From Polaromonas sp. (GTDB lineage: Bacteria > Pseudomonadota > Gammaproteobacteria > Burkholderiales > Burkholderiaceae_C), in assembly GCA_025352405.1 (NCBI GenBank), contig JANXTM010000012.1:1-37738 (forward strand): a stretch of 37,738 bases of DNA. The letters are read 5' to 3'. A program made the translations under genes and the position numbers. The notes under the pieces were generated by a model. That model searched no databases and had not been told where the DNA came from. It saw nothing but the letters and a program-made list of their open reading frames with translations. Shown here one piece after another: positions 15,291-23,567 of this stretch (position 1 is the stretch's first letter; each line of letters opens with the position of its first letter).

Positions 15291-15651
15291 AAGGTGCTTT
15301 CATTTTGTATTGGGGGTCGTTATCGCCTGGTAATTTCCAGGTACCTGAAATAGAAGTAAATTTGGATATAGCTTTCTTTGAAGAAATAGTGTCAACTGCT
15401 GCAGTATGTAAATTGATAATCATGACGAGCTCACCACCAAAACTTCCGATATTGAATTCAGTGCTAAAGGAATGCTCGGCTTCGGTACTTTCAAAGCGCA
15501 AAAAACATAGCATTTGCCGCTTGCCCCGTTTTGCAACCTCAACAATCCTGAGGCTGCTCATCGGGCCAAAAGATGTACAAAGCCTGTGCAAGGCAGTATG
15601 AAGTTCGTCGGCGTCGAGGCACGCTCTGAGTTTTTCAATAACAACGGACAT
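15283..15651 (-). CDS. Small RRM-like protein, first gene of the polysaccharide operon
   Basis: A 122-residue protein with no signal or membrane segment. The first 80 residues follow the order of an RRM (RNA-recognition) fold: helix ELHTALHRLCTSFG, strand SSLRIVEVA, strand RQMLCFLRFES in the place of RNP1, helix TEAEHSFSTEF, strand GGELVMIINL. The typical aromatic residues of RNP1 are only partly kept (the F and F of LCFLRF). The last 40 residues are not recognised. It overlaps wecB by eight bases, so translation is probably coupled. Base use is richer in A and T than the rest of the operon. The RRM assignment is inference from pattern; a post-transcriptional regulator is possible. Confidence 0.75.
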   Translation of the reverse strand: MSVVIEKLRACLDADELHTALHRLCTSFGPMSSLRIVEVAKRGKRQMLCFLRFESTEAEHSFSTEFNIGSFGGELVMIINLHTAAVDTISSKKAISKFTSISGTWKLPGDNDPQYKMKAPYA

Positions 15652-15960
15652 TGTTCAGATCTTTGTTTAATTGATTCAAGGTAACTAATCGCTATTTATT
15701 CAAGTGCTCGTATTAAAAGATTGGATGACGATCTGGACTATGGGGAAATAGCGCCGTGCCCTGTGGGAAGTTGGTTGTAGCGCTGGTACTCTTTTACCGA
15801 CGGGATATTACGTAGGCTTATGTAATGAGCAATTCGGCGTGGTGTCCTAGGAAAAAACCGGACTTACTTCCATTGGGGCATGTGAGCGAGCGCATTACCG
15901 TCGCTGCAGAGATAACCCCTTGTTCAATGGTCACGGCAGATCATTTTTAATTTGATACAT
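15652..15960. promoter_or_regulatory. Divergent intergenic region between polysaccharide operon and c-di-GMP gene
   Basis: About 300 A+T-rich bases separate two divergent units, so promoters for both should lie here. I could not pick convincing -35/-10 pairs on either strand, nor a clear palindromic operator. A segment at about 15809-15827 (tacgtaggcttatgtaatg) has partial symmetry and is the best place to look for a regulator site. Confidence 0.4.
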
Positions 15961-18450
15961 ATGCAGTTACCCCCACATCCCGAGGCTTTCACGTCTCAAT
16001 CTTTGGCCACTTTCAGCCATGATTTGAATGACAACAGGCTGGCCTTGATCGAACGTGCAGGCCGGATTGGCAGCTGGACCTTGCAACTGGCAAGCCGCAG
16101 GCTGAGCTGGAGCGAACAGCTGGCTTCTTTGCTGGATATGCCAGTGCATGCCAGCGGTCCCAATTTTTCTGCCAATACACCACTGGATTTTTATGCGCCG
16201 GAGTCACACGCTGTTATGACAGCTGTATTCGATTTGTGTCTCACGCAGGCCACGCCCTTTGATGAGGAGGTACAGGCGATTTCAAGCAGGGGTTTGCGGC
16301 TTTGGGTGCGCACTTTGGGGCAGGCTATTTTTGACTTCACCGGTGCAGTGGTCGGCTTGCACGGGGTAATTCAAGATTTGACAGAAAAAAAGCGTGCAGA
16401 ACAAGAATCCTTGAGTATCACCATGCGCCTGAGTACAACACTTGCGAGTATTACGGAAGCGTTTGTGACACTTGACATGCAAGGCTGCTTTACCTATGTC
16501 AATGAGGAAGCCGGGCGCCTGCTCAGCTGCACGTGCGACACCTTGTTGGGGCAGTCAATATATGGACAACTGGGAGCTGGTGGAAGTGGTCGTTTGACCC
16601 AGGAAATGGCAGCCGCTGTGAGTGGCGGGATCAACGTGGAATTTGAAGAGTTTTTCCCATCGCTCGGAAAATGGCTTGAACTGCGCGTGTATACGTTTGC
16701 AGAAGGGTTCGCCCTTTACTTTCGGGATGTGACTGCATCGCGTAAATCGCAGGAACAGCTGTTGCTTCTGGAGACCAGTATTTCCCGGCTGAACGACGTT
16801 GTTTTGATCACCGAGGCGGGTACGGTCGATCCTCCTGGTCCGCGCATCGTGTTTGTAAACGATGCTTTTCACAGACACACTGGCTTTACTCGCGAAGAGG
16901 TATTGGGGCGACCACTTCTGATGCTCAAAGGCCCACTGACCGACAGCAGCAAGCTTTACAGCATCAGCATGGCACTGGTGCAATCGCAGCCGATTCGTAC
17001 CGAGTTGGTTATTTATAAAAAAAATGACGAACCGTTATGGATGGAGCTGGAAATCGTGCCGGTGGACTATCTTGGCCGTGGCTTGACACACTGGGTGTCT
17101 GTGGCACGCGACATCACAGACAGAAAAAAGGCGGAGGATGAGATTGAGCATTTGGCGTTTTATGACATGCTCACCAAATTACCTAACCGCCAGCTTCTGA
17201 TGAAGCGCCTGGAGCTTGCTTTGGCGAAAAGTGCCAACACCAGAAAAGTTGGCTCGTTGATGTTCATCGATCTTGATAATTTCAAAATACTCAATGACAC
17301 ACTTGGCCACTCCAAAGGTGATTTGCTGTTGCAACAGGTCGCCATGCGTCTTTCGAAATGTATCCGTCAAAGTGATATCGTTGCTAGGCTTGGCGGTGAC
17401 GAGTTTGTCGTCATGCTGGAGGACCTGGGAGACAATCCAAAAGAGGCTGTCGAAACCTCAAGGACCATTGGGGAAGCTTTTCTGGCGGCGCTCAGCGAGC
17501 CTTATGACCTGCTCGACTACCAGCACTATGGGACCTGCAGCATTGGAATAACTTTATTCAGTAGAAATCGGCAGAACATAGGGGATCTTCTTAAACAGGC
17601 AGACCTGGCCATGTATCAAGCCAAGGCAGCGGGGCGAAACTCAGTTTGTTTTTTTGATCCGCAGATGCAGGCGGCCGCCAATGCAAGCGCAGTGATGAGT
17701 TCAGAGCTCAGGCAGGCACTGCGCAACCAGGAGTTCTTGCTGCACTATCAGCCGCAGGTGGGGTTGGACGGCATGTTTGGCGTCGAGGCCCTGGTCCGCT
17801 GGGTGCATCCAGAACGTGGACTGATTTATCCGGGTGAGTTCATTCCGCAAGCCGAAGAAAGCGGCCTGATTTTGCCGTTGGGCCAGTGGGTCATGGAAAC
17901 CGCCTGTGCTCAACTGGCCAGCTGGGCTGGTCGGCCAGAAACACACAAGCTACGCATTGCTGTCAATGTCAGTGTCCGGCAGTTCCGGCACCCGCAATTT
18001 GTGGATTCGGTCATGCGCGTCATTAACGATTCGGCCATCAGCGCAGACAGGCTGAAACTCGAGCTGACTGAGAGTTTGCTCGCGGACGATATGGACGTGA
18101 CCATTGCAAAGATGGGGCTACTTAAAGCGGCCGGTGTAACGCTGTCAATTGACGATTTTGGTATAGGTTATTCGGCGCTGTCATATTTAAAGCATCTGCC
18201 GCTTGACCAGCTGAAAATCGACCGGAGTTTTGTCAAAGATATTTTGAGGGATCCGAACGACGCAGCCATCGCTCGCACCATTATTGGCCTGGCCCGTAGT
18301 CTGGGTCTTGGTGTGGTGGCAGAGGGGGTCGAGACGGTAGCGCAGCGTGAGGTTTTGTCGCAGTTTGGCTGCGATTGCTATCAGGGGCACCTGTTTTGCA
18401 AAGCGTTGGCGATCGAAGATCTCGAAATTTTTATGCGCGAGTTAGCGTGA
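15961..18450 (+). CDS. PAS-PAS-GGDEF-EAL cyclic-di-GMP signalling protein
   Basis: An 829-residue cytoplasmic protein with no membrane helices. The N-terminal 370 or so residues hold about three PAS-like modules (RAGRIGSWTL..., ITEAFVTLDMQGCFTYVNEE, IVFVNDAFHRHTGFTREEVL). The GGDEF domain has RLGGDEFVVML with GGDEF at 478-482 and an inhibitory-site RQSD five residues before it. The EAL domain has GVEALVRW (609-611), NVSVRQF, ELTESLL, DDFGIGYSAL (D731/D732) and AEGVETV, so both synthesis and breakdown of cyclic-di-GMP look possible. ATG 15961 is preferred to an in-frame TTG at 15952; the ribosome-binding site is weak. It is divergent from the polysaccharide operon and may set its activity. Confidence 0.93.
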   Translation: MQLPPHPEAFTSQSLATFSHDLNDNRLALIERAGRIGSWTLQLASRRLSWSEQLASLLDMPVHASGPNFSANTPLDFYAPESHAVMTAVFDLCLTQATPFDEEVQAISSRGLRLWVRTLGQAIFDFTGAVVGLHGVIQDLTEKKRAEQESLSITMRLSTTLASITEAFVTLDMQGCFTYVNEEAGRLLSCTCDTLLGQSIYGQLGAGGSGRLTQEMAAAVSGGINVEFEEFFPSLGKWLELRVYTFAEGFALYFRDVTASRKSQEQLLLLETSISRLNDVVLITEAGTVDPPGPRIVFVNDAFHRHTGFTREEVLGRPLLMLKGPLTDSSKLYSISMALVQSQPIRTELVIYKKNDEPLWMELEIVPVDYLGRGLTHWVSVARDITDRKKAEDEIEHLAFYDMLTKLPNRQLLMKRLELALAKSANTRKVGSLMFIDLDNFKILNDTLGHSKGDLLLQQVAMRLSKCIRQSDIVARLGGDEFVVMLEDLGDNPKEAVETSRTIGEAFLAALSEPYDLLDYQHYGTCSIGITLFSRNRQNIGDLLKQADLAMYQAKAAGRNSVCFFDPQMQAAANASAVMSSELRQALRNQEFLLHYQPQVGLDGMFGVEALVRWVHPERGLIYPGEFIPQAEESGLILPLGQWVMETACAQLASWAGRPETHKLRIAVNVSVRQFRHPQFVDSVMRVINDSAISADRLKLELTESLLADDMDVTIAKMGLLKAAGVTLSIDDFGIGYSALSYLKHLPLDQLKIDRSFVKDILRDPNDAAIARTIIGLARSLGLGVVAEGVETVAQREVLSQFGCDCYQGHLFCKALAIEDLEIFMRELA

Positions 18451-18499
18451 TAGCAGGCGTTGTAGCAAATAACTTGCAGACCTGATTTGGCAGCACACG

Positions 18500-18524
18500 G
18501 GGCCGACGCGCCAAACGTCGGCCC
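18500..18524. terminator. Bidirectional hairpin terminator candidate
   Basis: GGGCCGACG (18500-18508) pairs perfectly with CGTCGGCCC (18516-18524) across a 7-base loop. It lies between the convergent ends of the GGDEF-EAL gene and gcvP. Only three T follow on the plus side, so the T-tract is weak. Confidence 0.6.
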
Positions 18525-18534
18525 TTTGCCTGGC

Positions 18535-21426
18535 TCAGGCGTAGGCGCTGATGGGGACGCAGCTGCAGAACAGGTTGCGGTCACCGTACACGTTGTCTAC
18601 CCTGCCGACGGTGGGCCAGTATTTGACCTGCTTGAGGCTGGCAACCGGGAATGCCGCGACCTCGCGTGAATAGGGTCGGCTCCACTCGGCTGCCAGCAGG
18701 CTGGCAGCTGTATGCGGTGCGTGTTTGAGTGGGTTGTTGTCTTGCGGCCATTGCCCACCCTCAATCTTGCGAATCTCTTGCCGGATGGCAACCATGGCGT
18801 CAATGAAGCGGTCTAGTTCGGCCAGCGTTTCGCTTTCGGTCGGCTCGACCATCAAGGTGCCAGGCACCGGAAAGCTTAACGTGGGTGCGTGAAAGCCGTA
18901 GTCCATCAGGCGCTTGGCCACGTCTTCAGCGCTGACGCCGCTGGTTTCTTTCAGGGGCCGCAGGTCCAGAATGCACTCATGTGCCACATGGCCGTTCTCG
19001 CTGGCGTACAGCGTGGGGTAGTGGTCCTTGAGCCGTGTGCTGATGTAGTTGGCGCTCAAAATGGCAATTTCGGTGGCCCGCTTCAAACCTTCTGGCCCCA
19101 TCATGCGGCAGTACATCCAGCTGATCGGCAGCACGGCTGCGTTGCCCAAAGGTGCGGCCGAGATCGCCCCCACGCCATTACCGGCCAGGCCGCCCGTCGC
19201 ATGGCCCGGCAAATAGGGCACAAGGTCGGCTACCACGCATACGGGGCCCACGCCCGGCCCGCCACCGCCGTGCGGTATGCAAAAGGTCTTGTGCAGGTTG
19301 AGGTGGCTCACGTCGCCGCCAAACTCGCCCGGTGCGGCGGTACCTACCAGCGCGTTCATGTTGGCGCCATCGACGTAGACGCGCCCACCGTGTAGATGTA
19401 CCAGCTGGCACAGTTCCTTGACGCTGGTTTCAAACACGCCATGTGTGCTGGGGTAGGTGATCATCACAGCGGCCAGGTTGGCGCTGTGCTGCTCACACCT
19501 GGCTTGAAGGTCGGCCATGTCGACATTGCCTTGCGCGTCGCAGGCGGTCACCACCACCGTCATGCCTGCCATTTGCGCACTGGCCGGGTTGGTGCCATGG
19601 GCCGATGACGGAATCAGGCAGATGTTGCGGTGGCCCTGGCCGTGCGCTTCATGAAACGCCTTGATCACCAGCAAGCCAGCGTATTCACCTTGCGACCCTG
19701 CATTGGGCTGCAGGCTGATACCCGCGTACCCCGTGGCCTGGCAAAGCCAATCGCGCAGCTGCTGGTCCAGCTCGGCATAGCCCTGCAACTGGTCGGCAGG
19801 TGCAAAAGGGTGAATGTTGGCAAACTCGGGCCAGGTGATGGGAATCATCTCGCTTGTGGCGTTGAGCTTCATGGTGCAGCTGCCCAGCGGAATCATGCTG
19901 CGGTCAAGTGCCAGGTCTTTGTCGCTCAGCATGCGGATGTAGCGCAGCATGCCGGTCTCGCTGTGGTGGGTATTGAAGACCGGGTGCGTCAAAAAGGGGC
20001 TGGTACGGCGCAGCTCTGCGGGGATGCGTGGCTCAATGCCTTTTTCAAATTCACTGACCTGCGGCAAAACCTGACCGGGCCTGGCAAAAAACGACCAGAT
20101 CTGCGCGATGTCTTCACGCGTGGCGGTCTCGTCGAGAGAGATACACAGGTACTCTTTAAAGTAAATTCGCAGGTTAGTGCAGGATTTAAGGGCGCTATCA
20201 GCTATGAAATCAGTAGCGCTTGCGGTTTTGATGCTCAGCGTGTCAAACGCGCTGTCGGCTTGCATGGTGTAGCCAAGTGCCTCCAGCCCCCGCGCCAAAA
20301 TAGCGGTGTAGCTGGCCACGCGCTGCGCAATGCGCGTCAAACCTTGTGGGCCGTGATAGACAGCATACATGCTGGCGACCACGGCGGGCAGCACCTGCGC
20401 CGTGCAGATGTTTGAGGTCGCTTTTTCGCGGCGAATATGCTGCTCGCGCGTTTGCAGTGCCAGCCGGTAGGTCGGGTTGCCATGCACGTCCACACTCACA
20501 CCGACCAGCCGCCCCGGCATGGAGCGTTTGAACTCGTCGCGGCATGCCAGGTAAGCGGCGTGCGGGCCACCCGCGCCCATGGGCATGCCAAAGCGCTGCG
20601 TGGTGCCGACCACAATGTCTGCACCCCATTCGCCAGGGGGTGTCAAAAGCGTCAGCGCCAGCGGGTCAGCGGCGGCGATGAAAGCCGCTTGCCGGGCATG
20701 CACCAAGGCCACGTCGGCGCGCAAGTCATCAATACGGCCGCTGGTAGCGGGGTACTGTGCCAGCACCGCAAAATAGTCGCCCTGCAAGGCGGCTTCCCAC
20801 TCCGCGGCCGAAGTGGTGAGCAGCACGGTAAGCCCCAGCGGTTTTGCGCGGGTTTGAATGACTTCAATGGTTTGCGGATGGCAGTCGCCCGCCACGATGA
20901 AGGTGTTGCTCTTGCTTTTGACGCTGCGTTTGGCCAGGGTCATGGCCTCGGCGGCAGCGGTGGCCTCATCGAGCATTGACGCGTTGGCCATCGGCATGCC
21001 AGTGAGGTCGCACACCATGGTCTGAAAGTTGATGAGCGCCTCCATGCGGCCTTGTGAAATCTCGGCCTGGTAGGGCGTGTAGGCGGTGTACCAGGCGGGG
21101 TTTTCAAGGATGTTGCGCAAAATCACACCCGGCGTGTGGGTGCCGTGATAGCCCTGGCCGATAAAGCTTTTGAAGACCTGGTTTTTAGCGGCCATGGCTT
21201 TGAGCTGTTTGAGGGCCGCATCTTCCGTCACGGGCGCGGGAATCGCCATGGCGCTTGAGCGCGCAATCGAGCGCGGCACAATGCCATCAATCAGGGCGCG
21301 GCGCGAGGCAGCGCCCACCACGCTGAGCATGTGCGCCTCGTCTGCCTCATCAATGCCAATGTGGCGGGCAATGAATTCGGATGTGTTTTCAAGCTCGCAG
21401 AGTGGCTTGGCCGATTGCATCAACAT
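18535..21426 (-). CDS. gcvP: Glycine dehydrogenase (aminomethyl-transferring), glycine cleavage P protein
   Basis: A 963-residue PLP enzyme that decarboxylates glycine and passes the aminomethyl group to lipoyl-GcvH. It is the long single-chain form (alpha and beta halves fused). Visible motifs: [56 protein letters not shown] in the first half, and [40 protein letters not shown] and the PLP lysine in [18 protein letters not shown] (K713). ATG 21426 gives MLMQSAKPL. It follows gcvH by 36 bases. Residues about 402-413 ([12 protein letters not shown]) are encoded by a copy of the dispersed palindromic repeat, an in-frame insertion in a variable loop. Confidence 0.96.
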   Translation of the reverse strand: MLMQSAKPLCELENTSEFIARHIGIDEADEAHMLSVVGAASRRALIDGIVPRSIARSSAMAIPAPVTEDAALKQLKAMAAKNQVFKSFIGQGYHGTHTPGVILRNILENPAWYTAYTPYQAEISQGRMEALINFQTMVCDLTGMPMANASMLDEATAAAEAMTLAKRSVKSKSNTFIVAGDCHPQTIEVIQTRAKPLGLTVLLTTSAAEWEAALQGDYFAVLAQYPATSGRIDDLRADVALVHARQAAFIAAADPLALTLLTPPGEWGADIVVGTTQRFGMPMGAGGPHAAYLACRDEFKRSMPGRLVGVSVDVHGNPTYRLALQTREQHIRREKATSNICTAQVLPAVVASMYAVYHGPQGLTRIAQRVASYTAILARGLEALGYTMQADSAFDTLSIKTASATDFIADSALKSCTNLRIYFKEYLCISLDETATREDIAQIWSFFARPGQVLPQVSEFEKGIEPRIPAELRRTSPFLTHPVFNTHHSETGMLRYIRMLSDKDLALDRSMIPLGSCTMKLNATSEMIPITWPEFANIHPFAPADQLQGYAELDQQLRDWLCQATGYAGISLQPNAGSQGEYAGLLVIKAFHEAHGQGHRNICLIPSSAHGTNPASAQMAGMTVVVTACDAQGNVDMADLQARCEQHSANLAAVMITYPSTHGVFETSVKELCQLVHLHGGRVYVDGANMNALVGTAAPGEFGGDVSHLNLHKTFCIPHGGGGPGVGPVCVVADLVPYLPGHATGGLAGNGVGAISAAPLGNAAVLPISWMYCRMMGPEGLKRATEIAILSANYISTRLKDHYPTLYASENGHVAHECILDLRPLKETSGVSAEDVAKRLMDYGFHAPTLSFPVPGTLMVEPTESETLAELDRFIDAMVAIRQEIRKIEGGQWPQDNNPLKHAPHTAASLLAAEWSRPYSREVAAFPVASLKQVKYWPTVGRVDNVYGDRNLFCSCVPISAYA
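20190..20222. repeat. Dispersed palindromic repeat inside gcvP
   Basis: GCGCTA (20192-20197) and TAGCGC (20214-20219) flank tcagctatgaaatcag. On the coding strand it reads agcgctactgatttcatagc followed by tgatagcgcc and keeps the gcvP frame. It resembles the copies at 1281 and 27355. Confidence 0.7.
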
Positions 21427-21462
21427 GGTGCGGTCCTCAATTCAAATGGCGTTAGATATTTT

Positions 21463-21843
21463 TCAGGTGTTTGCAGAAAAAGACGTGTAGCTGGTTTCGT
21501 CCATCAGCGCGTCCAGTTGCGACGCATCTGACAGCTTGACCTTGAAAAACCAGCCTGCGCCCAGCGGGTCGGTGTTGGCAAGTGAGGGATCATCGCGCAG
21601 CGCCTCATTGACTTCAATGACTTCGCCGCTGACAGGCATGTACACGTCAGCAGCGGCCTTGACCGACTCCACCACGCCGGCGGTTTCTTTTTGGGCGAAC
21701 GTTGTGCCCACCGACGGCAGGTCCACAAACACCACATCGCCGAGCGCGTCCTGCGCATGCACGGTGATGCCAACTGTGGCGACCATGTCAGTCGTGCATT
21801 CAATCTTGAGCCATTCGTGGTCTTCGGTGTATTTGATGGTCAT
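21463..21843 (-). CDS. gcvH: Glycine cleavage system H protein
   Basis: The lipoyl carrier of the glycine cleavage system, 126 residues. The lipoylation site is K62 in ETAGVVESVKAAADVYMP, after HEWLKIE, VGITVHAQDALGDVVFVDLP and before SGEVIEVNEALRDDPSLANTDPLGAGWFFKVKL. ATG 21843 (MTIKYTEDHEW) is the preferred start: GGAG lies 6-7 bases upstream, and an in-frame TTG at 21855 is part of that box. It sits between gcvT and gcvP, all on the minus strand, the gcvTHP order usual for this operon. Confidence 0.96.
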   Translation of the reverse strand: MTIKYTEDHEWLKIECTTDMVATVGITVHAQDALGDVVFVDLPSVGTTFAQKETAGVVESVKAAADVYMPVSGEVIEVNEALRDDPSLANTDPLGAGWFFKVKLSDASQLDALMDETSYTSFSANT

Positions 21844-21899
21844 GGGGTTCTCCAAAAGTCGCGTTGAAAAAATCAGGTTGAAAAAGGCGTGGATCGAAC

Positions 21900-23039
21900 T
21901 TATCCGCGGTGGTAGCGGTTCGGTACAAATGGCATGGCGCTCACCTCCATCGGCACCGGCTTGCCGCGCACCATGGCATTGATACGTGTACCCAGCGCCG
22001 CAAACTCCGGGCTGACATAGCCCATGGCCACGGGTTGGTTAATGCTGGGCCCCAGCAGGCCGCTGGTGACTTCGCCTATTAAAACGCCGTCCAGACTGTG
22101 CAGTGCGCTGTGGTCGCGCACGGGTATGCGCTCAAGGGCGATCAGGCCTACGCGCTTTCTGTTGAGTAACGATGGGTTGGCCAGTTGCGCAAGAATTTTC
22201 TCGGCACCCGGAAATCCGCCTGCACGTGCACCACCGGTGCGCCGGACTTTTTGGATCGCCCAATTGAGGTTGCCCTCCACCGGTGTGGTGGTGGTGTCAA
22301 TGTCGTTGCCATACAGGCACAGCCCGGCTTCTAGCCGCAGTGAATTACGAGCGCCCAGGCCAACGGGTTCGACTTCCGGCTGCGCCAGCAGGGCTCTTGC
22401 GAGTGTCTCGGCTTGCGAGGCGGGAACTGAAATCTCGAAGCCGTCTTCGCCGGTATAGCCGCTGCGGGTTAAAAAACAATCGCAACCTGCAACACCAAAG
22501 CGCCCGCCGGTCATGAAAACCAGTTTTTCAACGCCGGGCGCAAGACGGCTCAGGGCGGTCACAGCTTGTGGGCCCTGCAGCGCGAGCAAAGCCATCTCAG
22601 GCATCGGAATAACGTCGCATTGAGCGCCGATTTTTTGCTGGATGTACGCCATGTCGGCGACCTTGCAGGCGCCATTGACGATCACGAACAAGTCATCGCC
22701 ACGGTTAAAAAACATCAGGTCATCAAGGATGCCGCCGTCGTCATTGAGCAGCAGGCCGTAGCGCTGCTTGCCGACCGGCAGGTCCAACACATCTACCGGA
22801 ACCAGCGTTTCAAATGCCGATGCTGCTCCTGGGCCTTGCAGGCGCAGCTGGCCCATGTGCGACACATCGAAAAGGCCGGCTGCAGCGCGTGTGTGCAGGT
22901 GCTCGGCCATCAGCCCGGCGGGGTATTGAACAGGCATTGAGTAACCGGCAAACGGCACCATGCGGGCACCGAGTTCCAGGTGCAGGTCATGCAGGGGTGT
23001 CTTCAGCAACGATTCTGGGCGGGCAGGGTGAGGGGACAA
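21900..23039 (-). CDS. gcvT: Aminomethyltransferase, glycine cleavage T protein
   Basis: Transfers the methylene carbon from aminomethyl-lipoyl-GcvH to tetrahydrofolate with release of ammonia. Motifs include LLKTPLHDLHLELGARMVPF, AGYSMPVQYPAGLMAEHLHT, GLFDVSHMGQL, TRSGYTGEDGFEISVP, GARNSLRLEAGLCLYGNDID and GEVTSGLLGPSINQPVAMGY. The frame is open to 23078, but TTG 23039 (MSPHPARPESLL) has GGAG about 6-7 bases upstream and brings the N-terminus close to family length (379 residues); no in-frame ATG is available here. It is the first gene of gcvTHP and is preceded by the glycine riboswitch. Confidence 0.93.
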   Translation of the reverse strand: MSPHPARPESLLKTPLHDLHLELGARMVPFAGYSMPVQYPAGLMAEHLHTRAAAGLFDVSHMGQLRLQGPGAASAFETLVPVDVLDLPVGKQRYGLLLNDDGGILDDLMFFNRGDDLFVIVNGACKVADMAYIQQKIGAQCDVIPMPEMALLALQGPQAVTALSRLAPGVEKLVFMTGGRFGVAGCDCFLTRSGYTGEDGFEISVPASQAETLARALLAQPEVEPVGLGARNSLRLEAGLCLYGNDIDTTTTPVEGNLNWAIQKVRRTGGARAGGFPGAEKILAQLANPSLLNRKRVGLIALERIPVRDHSALHSLDGVLIGEVTSGLLGPSINQPVAMGYVSPEFAALGTRINAMVRGKPVPMEVSAMPFVPNRYHRG

Positions 23040-23094
23040 GGCGTTCTCCGGGGGCAAACATCTGGCACGGCGATGCAAATCGGCCGTGTGCTGC

Positions 23095-23310
23095 CCCTGC
23101 TGTCCACTTTACCTGAGAGATTCGCCTGGCGATGCAGGTTTGCTCCTTCGGTGGGTCAGCCTGACGGTGACCTCTCTCCAGTAGGGAATACCGGTAATCG
23201 CTGTGCGGCTGCCGGCGGTTGTCAGTCCTTTTACCTGAGCGTTCAACGCCCCATTGTGGGGGCGCTTGCGCCTTCGGCGGTTCTCCCGGGGGAACACTCT
23301 CCTGACGGCG
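23095..23310 (-). promoter_or_regulatory. Tandem glycine riboswitch upstream of gcvT
   Basis: On the minus strand two glycine aptamers stand in series. Aptamer 1 (about 23306-23221) has CAGGAGAG, GTGTTCCC, ACCGCCGAAGGCGCAAGC and CTCAGGTAAAAGGACTGAC. Aptamer 2 (about 23184-23098) has CTGGAGAGAGGTCACC, CCGAAGGAGCAAA and CTCTCAGGTAAAGTGGACAG. These GGAGAG, CCGAAGGxGCAA and TCAGGTAAAxGGAC blocks are the conserved core of glycine riboswitches. In known cases glycine binding turns on gcvTHP so that excess glycine feeds one-carbon metabolism. The distance to the gcvT start is about 60 bases, fitting control of translation or early termination. Confidence 0.95.
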
Positions 23311-23312
23311 CA

Positions 23313-23341
23313 AGTGTAGCAAAAGGCAGTTTCCAAATTAA
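23313..23341 (-). promoter_or_regulatory. Candidate promoter for the gcv riboswitch RNA
   Basis: On the minus strand TTAATT (23341-23336), a 17-base spacer and TACACT (23318-23313) lie just upstream of aptamer 1. The -35 hexamer is a poor match, so this is tentative. Confidence 0.3.
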
Positions 23342-23510
23342 CTTGCCTTGGTGACGCCAGCATAGGGTGTTGGTGTGCCCAGCTCGGCCACCAGTTTTAC
23401 TCGGTAATTTTTGACCTGGGTGAATTTAATACTGATGGTGTTGCCAATTGTGGTGGTTGCTAGCAGTAGACTCCCAAAGGGGACGTCGACTGGGCTTTAT
23501 TTTGAAACCC

Positions 23511-23556
23511 ACTTCAACAACTTCAACAACTTCAACAAACTTTACAACTTTAACAA
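23511..23556 (+). repeat. Nine-base tandem repeat ACTTCAACA in the MFS gene leader
   Basis: Three perfect copies of ACTTCAACA (23511-23537) are followed by two diverged ones (ACTTTACA, ACTTTAACA). The array ends about 12 bases before the start at 23568. It lies upstream of the AGGAAA ribosome-binding site and is unstructured and poor in G. Confidence 0.85.
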
Positions 23557-23567
23557 CAGGAAACAGC

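Noticed and set aside
23511..23556. Repeat array considered as a CRISPR fragment
   Set aside because: Units are 9 bases with no spacers and no cas genes nearby.
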